NCBI GenBank assembly: GCA_008000375.1
Contig: SMOI01000113.1
Location: forward strand, 35,103-99,102
DNA: 64,000 nucleotides
Direction: 5' to 3'
Source: Poteriospumella lacustris
Lineage: Eukaryota > Sar > Chrysophyceae > Chromulinales > Dinobryaceae
Part shown: piece by piece, positions 24,524 through 34,429 of the stretch
Layout of the letters: each line of letters starts with the position of its first letter
Position numbering within the stretch: position 1 is the first letter of the stretch
Notes under the pieces: model-generated
The model's database searches: none
What the model was told of the DNA's origin: nothing
What the model saw: only the letters and a program-made list of their open reading frames with translations
Program-made: the position numbers and the translations under genes

Positions 24524-27065
24524 ATGTCGCACCCATGGAAAGCGTCTCTGAAAGAGAATGCACCGATGCTGATTTCAGTAGAGATGCCATGCTTTGTCAA
24601 ATCACAAGATCGGGCTCTTGATATGATTGGTGGTAGTGAGCATGTTCAGAGAACCCTAAGTGTTGATGATGGGGCGCCTTTGGAATGTAGACTACCTGGA
24701 GACAACATTTTACGCCCGAACTTGGTGTCGTCGTTGCAGTGTAAACGAAGTGTTGTTCTCAAAATCAAGAGAAAGAAAGTGATTAAGAATGGTAAAGTGG
24801 TGTCCTCTACAATTACTTCCTTTGATATCGTGGGCCTGGTGAAGAAGACGGTGGTCTTCACCAATCCGGCGGATTTCCAGGTGAGTGTATTCTATGTCCT
24901 GCAATGACAATACTTTCGAGCTCATCCTTTTGTGTTACAGTTTCTGCCGACCTTCAACAGTTCGTCCAGTTACAATCCCACTTCAATGTCAGCTTCAGCG
25001 CCTCCCAAGGGACACACTCCACTGGAAATTGTTCCCCAGTCGATCAGTCGCGTGGACTTCCAAAAGCGCCAACAGTTTTTGAATTTTCTTCACGTTTCGA
25101 AGCGTATGAAACGAAATACTGGAGTTAGTACAAAAAAGGAGAAAGCTGCATCCACAGGAAACATGGAAGGTGGCAGCGATTCGGATGGAAATGAAAAGGA
25201 CGACGAAGCACAGCGGAAGGAAGCTGGCGACGATGACGACAAATCTACCGCAACCACAAATCGTCGGCGCAATCCAGATGCTGGACACACTCAAATCTTG
25301 AAGTTTGGTGACTCTATTCCTGGAATCCATCCCCTGGGCAAGTATCCTCCTCGTTGGGTCGCCAAACGTGACAAGACGGGTGAAGTATTCCGAGGTATTC
25401 AGTTCATCGATCGATTGAACCTCTTGTTCGAGAAAATTCCAGGTAAATGGTGATATATGTCTTAAAATGGTCGCACCTTACACTTAATGTCTTGTTAATC
25501 TCTCTTTGGTAATGATTGCGCCTTGATATAGTGTTGAAACGCAGTCAGATTGTGGATATGCTGGATCTTGGCCCGCGTCAACACTTGATGAAGGAGTGCT
25601 TACCATACGCTGCCTATACATATTCGAATGGACCCTTTGCAAGTCTTTGGATTCGGTATGGATATGACGCTACGGCTCATCCATCGTCTCGGATCTATCA
25701 AAACCTCAATTGCCGTTTTCCCCCGCAATACCTGATCAAACTCAGTGACAGGTATGGTTGTTCTGTCTCGTTCCCTTCTCGTCCTTCCATTCCATCATTC
25801 TTGTACTGTGATTCATCTGTAGTCTGGCGGATTACATTGGCCGTGAGAGTGTGCACCGCAAGATGGTCGATCTCAACAAGTTACAAATCGTTGATGCGCC
25901 GGAGAAGTTTGAGCATCGTTTCATCAATACGGGTGCCTTTGCTCGCATGCCCATGTCGTTGTTTGGATACATATGCAAGCATCAAATTGCGTTTCAAGTG
26001 CATACCCTCTCCGACAAACGTTTGTTTGGCTTCATTCAGCAATTGCCGATCACCAACATGTGCACGGAACAAACGGGCTGGTTTACGGAGGATGCGCTGG
26101 TGGTGTTTCGTAATTTCATTTGTGAAGTGATGGAGCAACGTGTCCAGTTGTTTTTGCAATCGGCGGTAGTCTTTGCGCCTCGTCCACCACCCTCGATCAT
26201 TGCACGCTCCGAGGATCAAGCATTGGTCGCCGTGCGTGTTCAAAAGGCGTTGGACGATTTCCAAGTCTTCGAACATGTCGATGAGGCATGGATTCTCGCC
26301 CAAGATACGTATACGCCAACGATTTCCTTAGCTTCACCCGTGACCTTGTCGACGACAGCACCGTCGTCGTCTTCGCCTTCGTTTTCATCGTTGCCATCAG
26401 CGGGAGAGAATGGTTCCTCAACAGGAACATCGCCACCGTCACTGTCCATCGAACTGGAAGAAACAGTGGCACGGGTGATGTTCTTTTGGTTGACGAAGTA
26501 TCGTTTGGCGGCTACGGAAAAGTCGGAAATGGTCGAGAAAATGCTATTGCCCGCCTTGTCGCGTCGTAGTTTCTCGACGGGAGGCTCCTCCAGTAGCGAG
26601 GGCACCAATCTCATCAGTACGGCCGTGTCCACGAATAGTGGAGGATCAGAATGGAGTTCCTCGAAACGGAAGAGCGGTCGCCAAACAGAATTGGAAGACA
26701 AAGTGCGCGACCAATCCGCTATTTGGTCCGCGACGTATACGATGCAACAAACGACACCCGCACCTCCGACAAGTGCGGCTGCCTCCACCTTGGGGCCGTT
26801 GTTCTCTGCTGCGAGTCAGCCACCGACGGTGCCGTCTACCGCTACGACTGCACCAAGTGCAAGCAAGCGCAATGTTCGTTTCGCACCAAATGTCGCCGCA
26901 TCATCTTTGTCTTCGTCGTCGTCGTCAATGGCGGTTGCTGCACCAGTCGCACCCGCCGTCGAACCTCCAATGGCCAATTTGCAATTCACGTTGAATTCCG
27001 ACGTATTGGCGAAGACGACGGGATTCTCCATGCTCGGTGACGACAGCGACAGCGAAGACGACTAA
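24524..27065 (+). CDS. TFIIIC subunit tau95-like (GTF3C5/TFC1 family)
   Basis: Subunit of the RNA polymerase III initiation factor TFIIIC, which binds the A box of tRNA genes. Four exons: 24524-24880, 24941-25442, 25532-25751 and 25823-27065 (introns 60, 89, 71 bases), 773 aa. The N-terminus matches the tau95 pattern: VEMPCFVKSQDRALDMIGG, then CRLPGDNILRPNLVSS and LKIKRKKV. The central part has SNGPFASLWIRYGYDATAHP, which corresponds to the conserved GPW..LWIR.GYDPR block of GTF3C5, followed by SRIYQNLNCRF. The C-terminal third is Ser/Thr/Ala-rich and ends in an acidic DDSDSEDD tail, as is typical for the family. The start at 24524 is preferred because it sits just before the conserved block; an in-frame ATG at 24383 would add about 47 residues of unconvincing sequence. 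Confidence 0.85.
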
Positions 27066-27378
27066 ACGCACCACTTTTGTCGTTGGGCGGTGAATTACTG
27101 GTGTATTACAGCGTCTACTTTATTTGCTGCACGTATCAAAATCGCTGGCGCTGATAGCCAGCACAGCAGTGGCAACCTCTTCGAAGTGGGGAAGCAGTGG
27201 CAGTGGCAACCCAAGAGAGAGTATTGTGGGGAAAAAAACGGTTGGGGAAAATCAAGGAAAAACGGTCAAAACGATTGATTGGCTCTGGTTACGGACAGCT
27301 TGTTGTGCTGAAGACTCGGCTGTTGAGCGCCATGGGTCATGAGTTGAGATACTGGAAGCGGTTGTGCAATGTCCTGGA
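27066..27378. other. Convergent 3' intergenic region
   Basis: Short space between the stops of the TFIIIC subunit and the SIT-family gene. Nothing recognisable. Confidence 0.45.
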
Positions 27379-29139
27379 TTACACTGTAGCGAGGTCATCC
27401 CGCGACGAAGGTGATTTATACGAACCACCACTCATCACCAAGACTTCCGCAGAATGAACGCGAACAATCGATGGCTTGGAATCATCCAAGGCTTTACCTG
27501 CCTCGGTGACTTGCCCCTTGCAAAACAAGGATCGAGTGGTGTAATACACGGCCCACGCACAATGTCCCACGCCGACGGCATCGTACAGAAGAGAAATTCT
27601 TGAAATCGTAAACGAACCAATCATATTCTGGAAGCGCAGCGGATATTCGGCCGCCAACAGTTCGGGTAACAATTGAGAAAAGGCCAAGACAATGAAGATT
27701 CCTGGTAAACCAGACTTGACACCAATGTAAAACAAGACGGGGTGAATGTCACCACTGGCTTCCCATTTGGGGAACGTGAACACTTGAGCCAGAATGAAGT
27801 TGGTGAGCACCGTGAAGAACTGACGCCCGATGATGAAGCGCTTCACATTGTCGGGTTGACTCATCAATTCATGCATGCGATATGCCCGTGGGTAGTAATC
27901 ACGGTAGATCTCGCGATCCCAGTATTGCACTCCGACGATGGCGATCATCAAGCCTTCCAGGTAGAACAAGACCGTCATCATAACAATGGCGATGATGTAG
28001 GCACCAATAACCGGTGTCGGGAGGACGTAAGCACCTTTCGAAATGCCATACAACACGATAGCCATCGAGCCCAGTGTAACTCCCGTCGACCAAAAGTACT
28101 TCACATAGTCGAACAACGTTAAATTGAACAATTTGGGATTGCCACCGTTTTCGTGTTGTTTGCCGCGAATCTTTTCGGTGGGACTGGCCAATGTATCCGT
28201 GGTCAACGTCAGATGTTGTTGGGTAAGCACGGCATCATCGGCCGTATCCATCGTCAATTGCACTTGTTTCACCTTGTGGCATGCAATACGACTCACGATG
28301 TCATAGATCAGCCACGAAAAGTTGCAGACACCAATGTACTCCGCAAACAAACTCAAGCGAATCACAAACTCACAGCCATAGAAATCCAAAAACTGCATAG
28401 TGAATTCCTCCACAAAGATTTGCCCAATCTATCACACGTACACAGCGTACATCATATATCAGCACAACATCGGGGTCATAATAACGAAGCAAACATAGCT
28501 TACCAATTGACCGAAGGTCAACGTCAGAAACACGCCTGGCAGACCCGTACGAATCACAATGAGACTCAACAGCTCCGGCAAGTTCAAAAAATCCTTCGGC
28601 ATATGCTCAAACGCCGTGATTTGAGCAATCAGAAAGACCACAAACAACGTGAAGAATTGTCGACCCACCAGAAATTGCTTCACTTTCTCGGGGGTGTTGA
28701 CCAAGCGTTGACATTTGACGCCACGAGGATACCGCTCCTCATACGGGATCATATCCCATTTCTCCACCGCTACCACAGCGTAATGCAACGCTTCCAAATA
28801 GGCCAACAGAATGAGCGCACCAATCAATAAGATGAAATTGACCGGGACAGGGGCTTGAAGCACTGAGTAGTGCAAGGCAACACCAGCGAAGCACACCAGC
28901 ACCATCAACGAGACGAAAAGTGTCACAACCACCAACTTCAATCCCTCGCAAAAGTAGTTGCGGCAAATGTATTCTTCACAAATAGGCTGCATAGGTTCTG
29001 GCTCCGGTTTGATACTGGCAGATTGCACTTGAAAATGACTTGATTTACCAGGTGACGAGGTGGCCGTTGTGAGTGCGATTTCGTGCGCACGCGTCGTTGG
29101 GGTGACCGTCGATCGAGATGGTTGTTGTTGCGAAGGCAT
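27379..29139 (-). CDS. Silicon-transporter (SIT) family membrane protein, duplicated ten-helix form
   Basis: Multipass transporter related to the sodium-coupled silicic acid transporters of diatoms and other silicifiers. Two exons, 28504-29139 and 27379-28428 (75-base intron, GTAAGC...GATAG), give 561 aa, the usual full SIT length. The protein is an internal duplication. Half 1 has LEALHYAVVAVEKWD (about residue 115) followed by FLVGRQFFTLF (158). Half 2 has LEGLMIAIVGVQYWD (about 369) followed by FIIGRQFFTVL (412). The distance between the E-motif and GRQ is 42 residues in both halves. GRQ, the downstream helices ending RTGLPGVFLTLTFGQL / KSGLPGIFIVLAFSQLL and the later GVGHCAW fit SITs. The EGxQ motif is degenerate (EALH and EGLM, no Gln), so silicic acid may not be the substrate. 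A 50-aa disordered N-terminus precedes the first helix. Bestrophin was considered and rejected. Confidence 0.8.
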
Positions 29140-29519
29140 TTTGTTCTTTGAAAGAAGCGGAGAAAGTTCTAATCAGAATGAATTCGATGAGAACACGAAT
29201 AGACTCTTCCCACAATGATCACAAGACATCATACATACCGGAAACTTGTTGCGAAAGAATCTTGCGACTGACTTGTTGGCGCAAGAGAGCGTTGAATTGT
29301 GATATGAACTCATTCCTTACAATATTCTTTGACTAAGTGTTGCTTTACTTTCGTTTCTGTTTTGACTGCAATTCCAACGCGCTCGGATCAAATAACTGGG
29401 TCATTTCAGAGCAAGCGAAGTCAAAAACACCCGAAGATCGGATTCTTTCAGAAGTGATACTTAAATTCACACAGAGGACCTCCAAAAGAGGGGCGGTCGA
29501 TAGAATGCAGTAATTCTTA
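29140..29519. other. Intergenic region between SIT-family and DNAAF11 genes
   Basis: Upstream region of the SIT-family gene and downstream of DNAAF11, both on the minus strand. No ORF or repeat of note. Confidence 0.45.
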
Positions 29520-31174
29520 TTAGTCCAATGCTGTCATATCTAATTCTGTGATCAGTGATGCATTCCCTCCGGCAGGGGGTGGTGTCGGTGGCAAGACCTC
29601 CAAGATCGCATCCTGTTTCTTCTGTGGAATGATGTTCGCCACGTCTACGGCCTTACTGAATTGACTACCAACCTGGGCATCCAACAACCCTCCGTTATCC
29701 GCCGATACTACGGTCGCTCCAGCGCTGGTCGCTTCTTGCATCATTAACTCGTGAATAGAGGGTGCTTTCGCCTTGCTGGTGTACTTCACGCGGCTATTGA
29801 TCGCGGAATTCGTAGCACTTGACGATGAAGACGAGGCAGATGCTTGTCGCGCTTGATTTGCATTGGCTCGTAATTGCTTGGGGTCCATTTTGACTGTGAG
29901 AGCAGGCTCACGGGGATTCACTTTCGGCATAATCACCGACAAGTGTCCGGAGGTTTTCGATCGCTGACACCGACTCGTACTCACTTGCACTTCCGAAGGT
30001 AAACGAAGGCGCAATAGCTTCGATTTGATAATCACCGAGATGTATGTGGGGTGGACATCCACATCAATCAACGAGGAATCCAAAAAGCGTGGCGTGTGGA
30101 CTTCCAAAATGATATGTCCCGGTTTACTGTCTTCATCCCACGTGAAGTCCCACCCACCTTCGTTCTTCTGTCGAATTTCCCTGCAAAAACATATGAAAAC
30201 GGTTCTGATGTGAAAGCAGGTGATGGTCAACGTACATATCAGGCAACTCGCTCTCTTTCTGGCGGACAGCGGTGACACTTTCCGCATGTTCCGCTTCATA
30301 ATCGCGTTCCTTGGGAGCGTTGGTCCTTTCTCGCTCTTCCTTTTCACGCTTTTGCTGGGCCAACTCTTGATAGATCTTGACACGCTCTTCTGGTGTATTT
30401 TCTGTCATCCGATTCGCATCGTCTTCGTCATCGACCCGGCCTTCGCGGACATCTTCATCCTCGTCAACGTCTTCAACCACAGCTCCGGAAGCAGCGACCG
30501 TGCGATTCACGGTCGTGGAGGACTTTTTCACTTTTGAAGCCTTCTCAGCCTTCTTCCGACGGGCTTGTTCTGCTAAATGACGAAGCTCCACCTGTAGTTG
30601 AGACAACGAAGCATAAAGTGGACACGCTAAACCTAGCGTGGTAAGCAACCGAACGACGTACCTCCAGTTGTGGGAGCTGCTGACGAGCTTTAATTTGCAT
30701 CGAACGAGTGATTTCGCCGCCATCCAAATGCTGCAATTGTGGAAGTTTTGCAATAACGTAGTCATTGAAATGAGGCCAGTTCACTTGTGCAGGGTTGCCC
30801 AACAAATAAAGATCTCGCAAGGTGACCCGGCTAACCAAGTGATCGATACTCTCTTCCAGCGTATCAAAATCGATGAAGTTGACCGTCAAATCCAGCTTGT
30901 TCAAAAACTCACAGTTGCCCAATCCTTCGATTTTGGTGATGTTATTCAAAGCAAGATTGAGGTATTGCAAGTCTTTCATGTGATGCAGATTTTCCATCTT
31001 CGGAATGATGTTGTTTTGCAGGTACAGAATCTTTATCTTCCGGCACGTCGTTGCCAAAACCTCGTTGATACTTTCAAGTTCTTCTTGATGAAGAGAAATC
31101 TCTTCCAAAGTCGATAGAATACCTTCATTGTGCTCTGCACGACGGCGAAGAAGTTGACGTGTAATTTGGGGCAT
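29520..31174 (-). CDS. DNAAF11: Dynein axonemal assembly factor 11 (LRRC6/TILB homologue)
   Basis: Cytoplasmic factor that helps preassemble axonemal dynein arms before import into the flagellum. Three exons: 30662-31174, 30236-30591 and 29520-30180 (introns 70 and 55 bases, both GTACGT donors), 509 aa. The N-terminus ITRQLLRRRAEHNEGILSTL and LSLHQEELESIN matches LRRC6 closely. The leucine-rich repeats follow (KIKILYLQNNIIPKMENL; LQYLNLALNNITKIEGL; LNKLDLTVNFIDF; LRDLYLLGNPAQ), capped by KLPQLQHLDGGEI. A charged coiled coil (LRHLAEQARRKKAEKASK, then EERERTNAPKERDYEAE) leads to a C-terminal CS/p23-like domain: FLDSSLIDVDVHPTYISVII, LRLPSEVQV and RSKTSGHLSVIMPKV, again as in LRRC6. Its client class is represented in this window by the dynein heavy chain at 2-3553. 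About 100 disordered residues follow the CS-like domain. Confidence 0.95.
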
Positions 31175-31552
31175 GATCAGTAACCAGAACCAAGAACCAA
31201 GAAAGATTCAAAGGAAAAATAGCGCGTGGATCGCCAGTTCAAGTACTCATTCAAATATGATGACTTTTGATAGTTTATCTGTATTTCTTTGTCATTGGTA
31301 TTCGAATGTTCGAAGAACGAACATGGCGGTGAGTTGTAACGGACGCAAAATGTGCGTTTCAAATTTGTTTTTGTTGCTGCCGCACTAACTCTGCATTATA
31401 TTATCCACAGCCAGTGAACTACAGCGCAACCCGAGGAAGCAGAGCGCATGACGTACTTTATTAAAATGGTTCCTTGTTGGATTCTTAGGTACAACAAAAA
31501 AAGAAAACTGATTATCATTAGTTACAGATATAGCGTTCATGTATCATCCTCC
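31175..31552. other. Intergenic region
   Basis: Upstream of DNAAF11 and downstream of the multipass membrane-protein gene, both on the minus strand. AT-rich compared with the genes; nothing recognised. Confidence 0.45.
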
Positions 31553-33400
31553 TCAATCGAGCTTATCATGCTCGTAATGAACAGATTCCTTGGGGACTTC
31601 TTCACTTTGCTGCTGGGAGCGTCGATTGTGCAATGCTGACTCGGATGCTTCTGTTGACGACGAGTTTCCGTCCATCTCGTTGGCAAACGTCGATGATTCG
31701 ACGTCTGGCTTCGCTTCCTTCGATGGTGACGACGCCTGCTCTTGCGCTTCTTGTTCGTCTGCAGCCGCAGCATCTTCTTCTTCCATCGCCAAGAGATCTG
31801 ACTGCAACACCAAGTTGAAGACCAAATACAACTCTTGATCTTCCAAATCTTCTTCTTCGGCCGTTTTCTTCTCCTCGGTGGCGGCTTCTTGCTTCTTCTT
31901 GTCTTCACGGTCTTGTTTCAACGGCGATAAATCAGTAAAGACACCATAGAGCATTGCGCTTAACAAAGTTTCTTCGTAATAGGTTTCACCCAAACGCTTC
32001 GCCTCATCAGTGTTCATTTTAGGTCCTGTTTCACCCTCAGCCGAAGCAGCAGCAGCATCATCCGCCGACGACGCAGCCTTCTCAGAGCTTGCGCTTTGTC
32101 CACTTTGATTGACTTGCAACAATCCTTCTCCAAACTTCTCGACAAACGGCGTACGTACCATTTTATGCATTTTCAACCTTTGCATTAGGAAATTGAGGCC
32201 CGGAAGAGCAAAGAGGACCAATGCGATGTGAATATGGATGAAAATCCACGACACAAACCATGCATACCACGTGCATTTCGCGGTCCACAAAAAGTACAGA
32301 AAGCGGAAGAGATACACTGCCAATGTAGCCATCAAGAAGAAGGTATACAATCCAAGGGTTTGTTGGTCAGACATCCATCGATTGATCACTTGCATCCAAG
32401 CAAAGACGGTGCGACGAACTAACGCAACGAACCATGTGGCAGGAGACTCTTGTTGCAGCCGGTTCAAATTCAAGAGGATGATCGGCAAGTAAAACAACAA
32501 TGCCGATAGGAAGATGATCCAGATGTGCACAATCGTGTTGATGAAGAACACATGATTTCGATCGTCAAAGGTGCATCCCTGGCGACGGTAGTAGAAGAAG
32601 TAGCGGATGCCAAAGGCAAAGACCGTCTTCAACCCCAACCACAGAAGATTCACACCCGCTAAATTGGGGTTATGTAAACCTGACGCACGGCTTAGAAGCC
32701 AGATCCACCATGAGGACTGCTTGAACGATTCTTGCCAATCGTTCCAGTCTTTGGGTAAGTACTTCTTGGCCCCTGCGAGGTTGTTGATGACGTACGCTAG
32801 TACACCTGCCAGGTAAAAACTGAGCTGCCATCTAAGCATTTCATCTACATAAGTACTTCGATCGATAAATCCAATCCATGCAATGCCAGATCGGAGAATG
32901 ACGAAGACACCGAAGATAAGGGATGTAATCGGATGATACTTGGAGAGGAAGTTCAACGTCTGGATGATCAACACGCTGTTCACATTCTTCCCCGCCACTT
33001 TTAGCGATAGACCGGAATAAAGCAGATTGAATTCGAAGAGGATGCACGATAAGAGGAAAAATATTTGCAGCAACGTGGACGAGCCGAAATATTTGGGAAT
33101 TTCTCGGGCCAACGCTTCCACCGATTCAACGGCTGACTTTTGCAGAAGCTCGAACGCAACTTTGCATAGTTCTTGAATGTCTTCTCCCTTGAAATTATGA
33201 ACCTCTTCCATTAACCGATTCTTGTCGAATTCTACTGCCGAGAGAGCTCGCTCCAAATCTCTTACGGTCGATGCCCATGATCGGTCTCTCAAATACACTA
33301 GAACCAAGGTTACCACCCATACTGAAAACGACACGAAAGCTAAAGGATTACTGGCAGCAAATTCCTTTGCTTTCTCAACTCCTGTTCGCAAACTTTCCAT
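31553..33400 (-). CDS. Unrecognised multipass membrane protein
   Basis: Function not recognised. Intron-free, 615 aa, start MESLRTGVEKAKEF. There is a helix near residues 20-38 (FVSFSVWVVTLVLVYL), then a ~60-residue charged segment that may be a coiled coil. About seven further hydrophobic segments follow between residues ~105 and ~405 (for example LLQIFFLLSCILFEFNLLY; SLIFGVFVILRSGIAWIGF; IWIIFLSALLFYLPIILL; WFVSWIFIHIHIALVLFAL). Aromatic residues are abundant at the helix ends (RYFFYYRR; FRFLYFLWTAKCTWYAWF). The C-terminal ~200 residues are hydrophilic, Ala/Glu/Ser-rich and predicted disordered, with LYLVFNLVLQSDLLAMEEED as a possible amphipathic helix. No transporter, channel or enzyme signature was recognised. 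It ends 3' to the DNAAF11 upstream region and diverges from the LYR gene. Confidence 0.85.
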   Translation of the reverse strand: MESLRTGVEKAKEFAASNPLAFVSFSVWVVTLVLVYLRDRSWASTVRDLERALSAVEFDKNRLMEEVHNFKGEDIQELCKVAFELLQKSAVESVEALAREIPKYFGSSTLLQIFFLLSCILFEFNLLYSGLSLKVAGKNVNSVLIIQTLNFLSKYHPITSLIFGVFVILRSGIAWIGFIDRSTYVDEMLRWQLSFYLAGVLAYVINNLAGAKKYLPKDWNDWQESFKQSSWWIWLLSRASGLHNPNLAGVNLLWLGLKTVFAFGIRYFFYYRRQGCTFDDRNHVFFINTIVHIWIIFLSALLFYLPIILLNLNRLQQESPATWFVALVRRTVFAWMQVINRWMSDQQTLGLYTFFLMATLAVYLFRFLYFLWTAKCTWYAWFVSWIFIHIHIALVLFALPGLNFLMQRLKMHKMVRTPFVEKFGEGLLQVNQSGQSASSEKAASSADDAAAASAEGETGPKMNTDEAKRLGETYYEETLLSAMLYGVFTDLSPLKQDREDKKKQEAATEEKKTAEEEDLEDQELYLVFNLVLQSDLLAMEEEDAAAADEQEAQEQASSPSKEAKPDVESSTFANEMDGNSSSTEASESALHNRRSQQQSEEVPKESVHYEHDKLD

Positions 33401-33822
33401 ATTTATGATCCGTCAGTGAACAGTGATTTCACGGAACGAAGCCAACACGCTACTTTGATTTAACCCTCCTGAACGATAAGTGAGGAAAACAACTACCACC
33501 TGTTCAGCTGTATATTACTTTGTGTTCATAGACCACAAGGACGCATTCCAGGATCCAAAGCATGCGAACAACTGCCCCAAAGTTGGAGAATGTCGACGAA
33601 AAAGCTGACGATCGATGAAGAGGAAGAGAGAAGTGACCGTGTACGACATTTCTCCGTGGATAGCTTCATTAAATGAGCTCAAAATCGCTAATGGTGTACA
33701 AATAGGCTGATGGAAAGTGACAAAGAGTGGTTGACCACAACAATGGGCATAGCAAAAGCAAAATGGTTTTGTTGTAAATCACAAAGGAACGGCCGAGGAT
33801 GTACCGCGAAAGTTGTTGAGAA
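33401..33822. other. Divergent intergenic region with small upstream ORFs
   Basis: It separates the membrane-protein gene (-) from the LYR gene (+). Two short overlapping ORFs begin with ATG at 33562 (18 codons) and 33615 (31 codons). If they lie in the LYR leader they could act as upstream ORFs, but the transcript start is unknown. Confidence 0.4.
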
Positions 33823-34104
33823 ATGTCTCTAACCAACTATCGCCAAGAGGCAATCAAGCTTTACCGTGATATCTTGCGAGCGTCGCGTCATTTTACATGG
33901 AACAATGACCAAGGTGTTCCATGGGCCGAAATATTGCGGAAAAATGCACGAAAAGAGTTCGAAGCATCTCGCTATGAAAGAGATCCAGTTCTTATCACAC
34001 GCATGCTCTTTGTGGGTCGCGATTGCTTGAACCAAACGATGGAAAAAGTTGCAGCAACGGCGAAGAAAATTGAAGAGAACATCGACCGCACGCGAACCCG
34101 ATAG
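33823..34104 (+). CDS. LYR-motif (Complex1_LYR family) mitochondrial protein
   Basis: Small basic protein of the LYR family; members serve Fe-S cluster transfer, respiratory-complex assembly or the mitoribosome, usually bound to mitochondrial acyl carrier protein. A single exon encodes 93 aa. The N-terminal helix has the defining pattern EAIKLYRDILRASRHF, with LYR at residues about 13-15 and a downstream Phe. Then ILRKNARKEFEASR matches the conserved basic helix, and LFVGRDCLNQTMEKV the last helix. The pattern is closest, by eye, to the MIEF1-microprotein/mitoribosome type, but LYR proteins are too short to sort without profiles. The start ATG at 33823 is the only suitable one. It is convergent with the TPR-GLFG gene. 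Confidence 0.8.
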   Translation: MSLTNYRQEAIKLYRDILRASRHFTWNNDQGVPWAEILRKNARKEFEASRYERDPVLITRMLFVGRDCLNQTMEKVAATAKKIEENIDRTRTR

Positions 34105-34429
34105 GATTTAAGTCTCTTTCCAGCGTACCTTTGTATAAATTGTAAATAGAGAACGCTGCAGTAATTCATAAAAGTTATCTGTGTGAAGTTTCGAGAGGTA
34201 GAGAAGAAAAAAAAGAAGAAGCACCGTCAGGGGATGGTATTCGTCGCTACAATCTAAAGGGGCGCCATCGTGTTTGAGTATTATTGTTATTAGACAGGTA
34301 TATTGGCATCATTGTCAACAAAAAATGCTTGGGTGCGATCTTGTTGAGCAGCGCATTAAAAAAGAAAAGAAAAGAAAAGAAAAGAAAGGTCAATGAGAGG
34401 GTGAAATGTTGGGAGATCCGAATCACAGC
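34105..34429. other. Convergent 3' intergenic region
   Basis: Between the stops of the LYR and TPR-GLFG genes. It contains the AAAAG microsatellite listed separately; otherwise nothing recognised. Confidence 0.45.
34358..34388 (+). repeat. AAAAG microsatellite
   Basis: About five tandem copies of AAAAG preceded by an A run, 40 bases beyond the stop codon of the TPR-GLFG gene and inside the convergent 3' region. Confidence 0.9.

Noticed and set aside
27379-29139. Bestrophin-type chloride channel
   Set aside because: First impression from the paired hydrophobic halves. The 42-residue spaced E-motif/GRQ pairs and the overall length fit the SIT family, and no bestrophin signature is visible.
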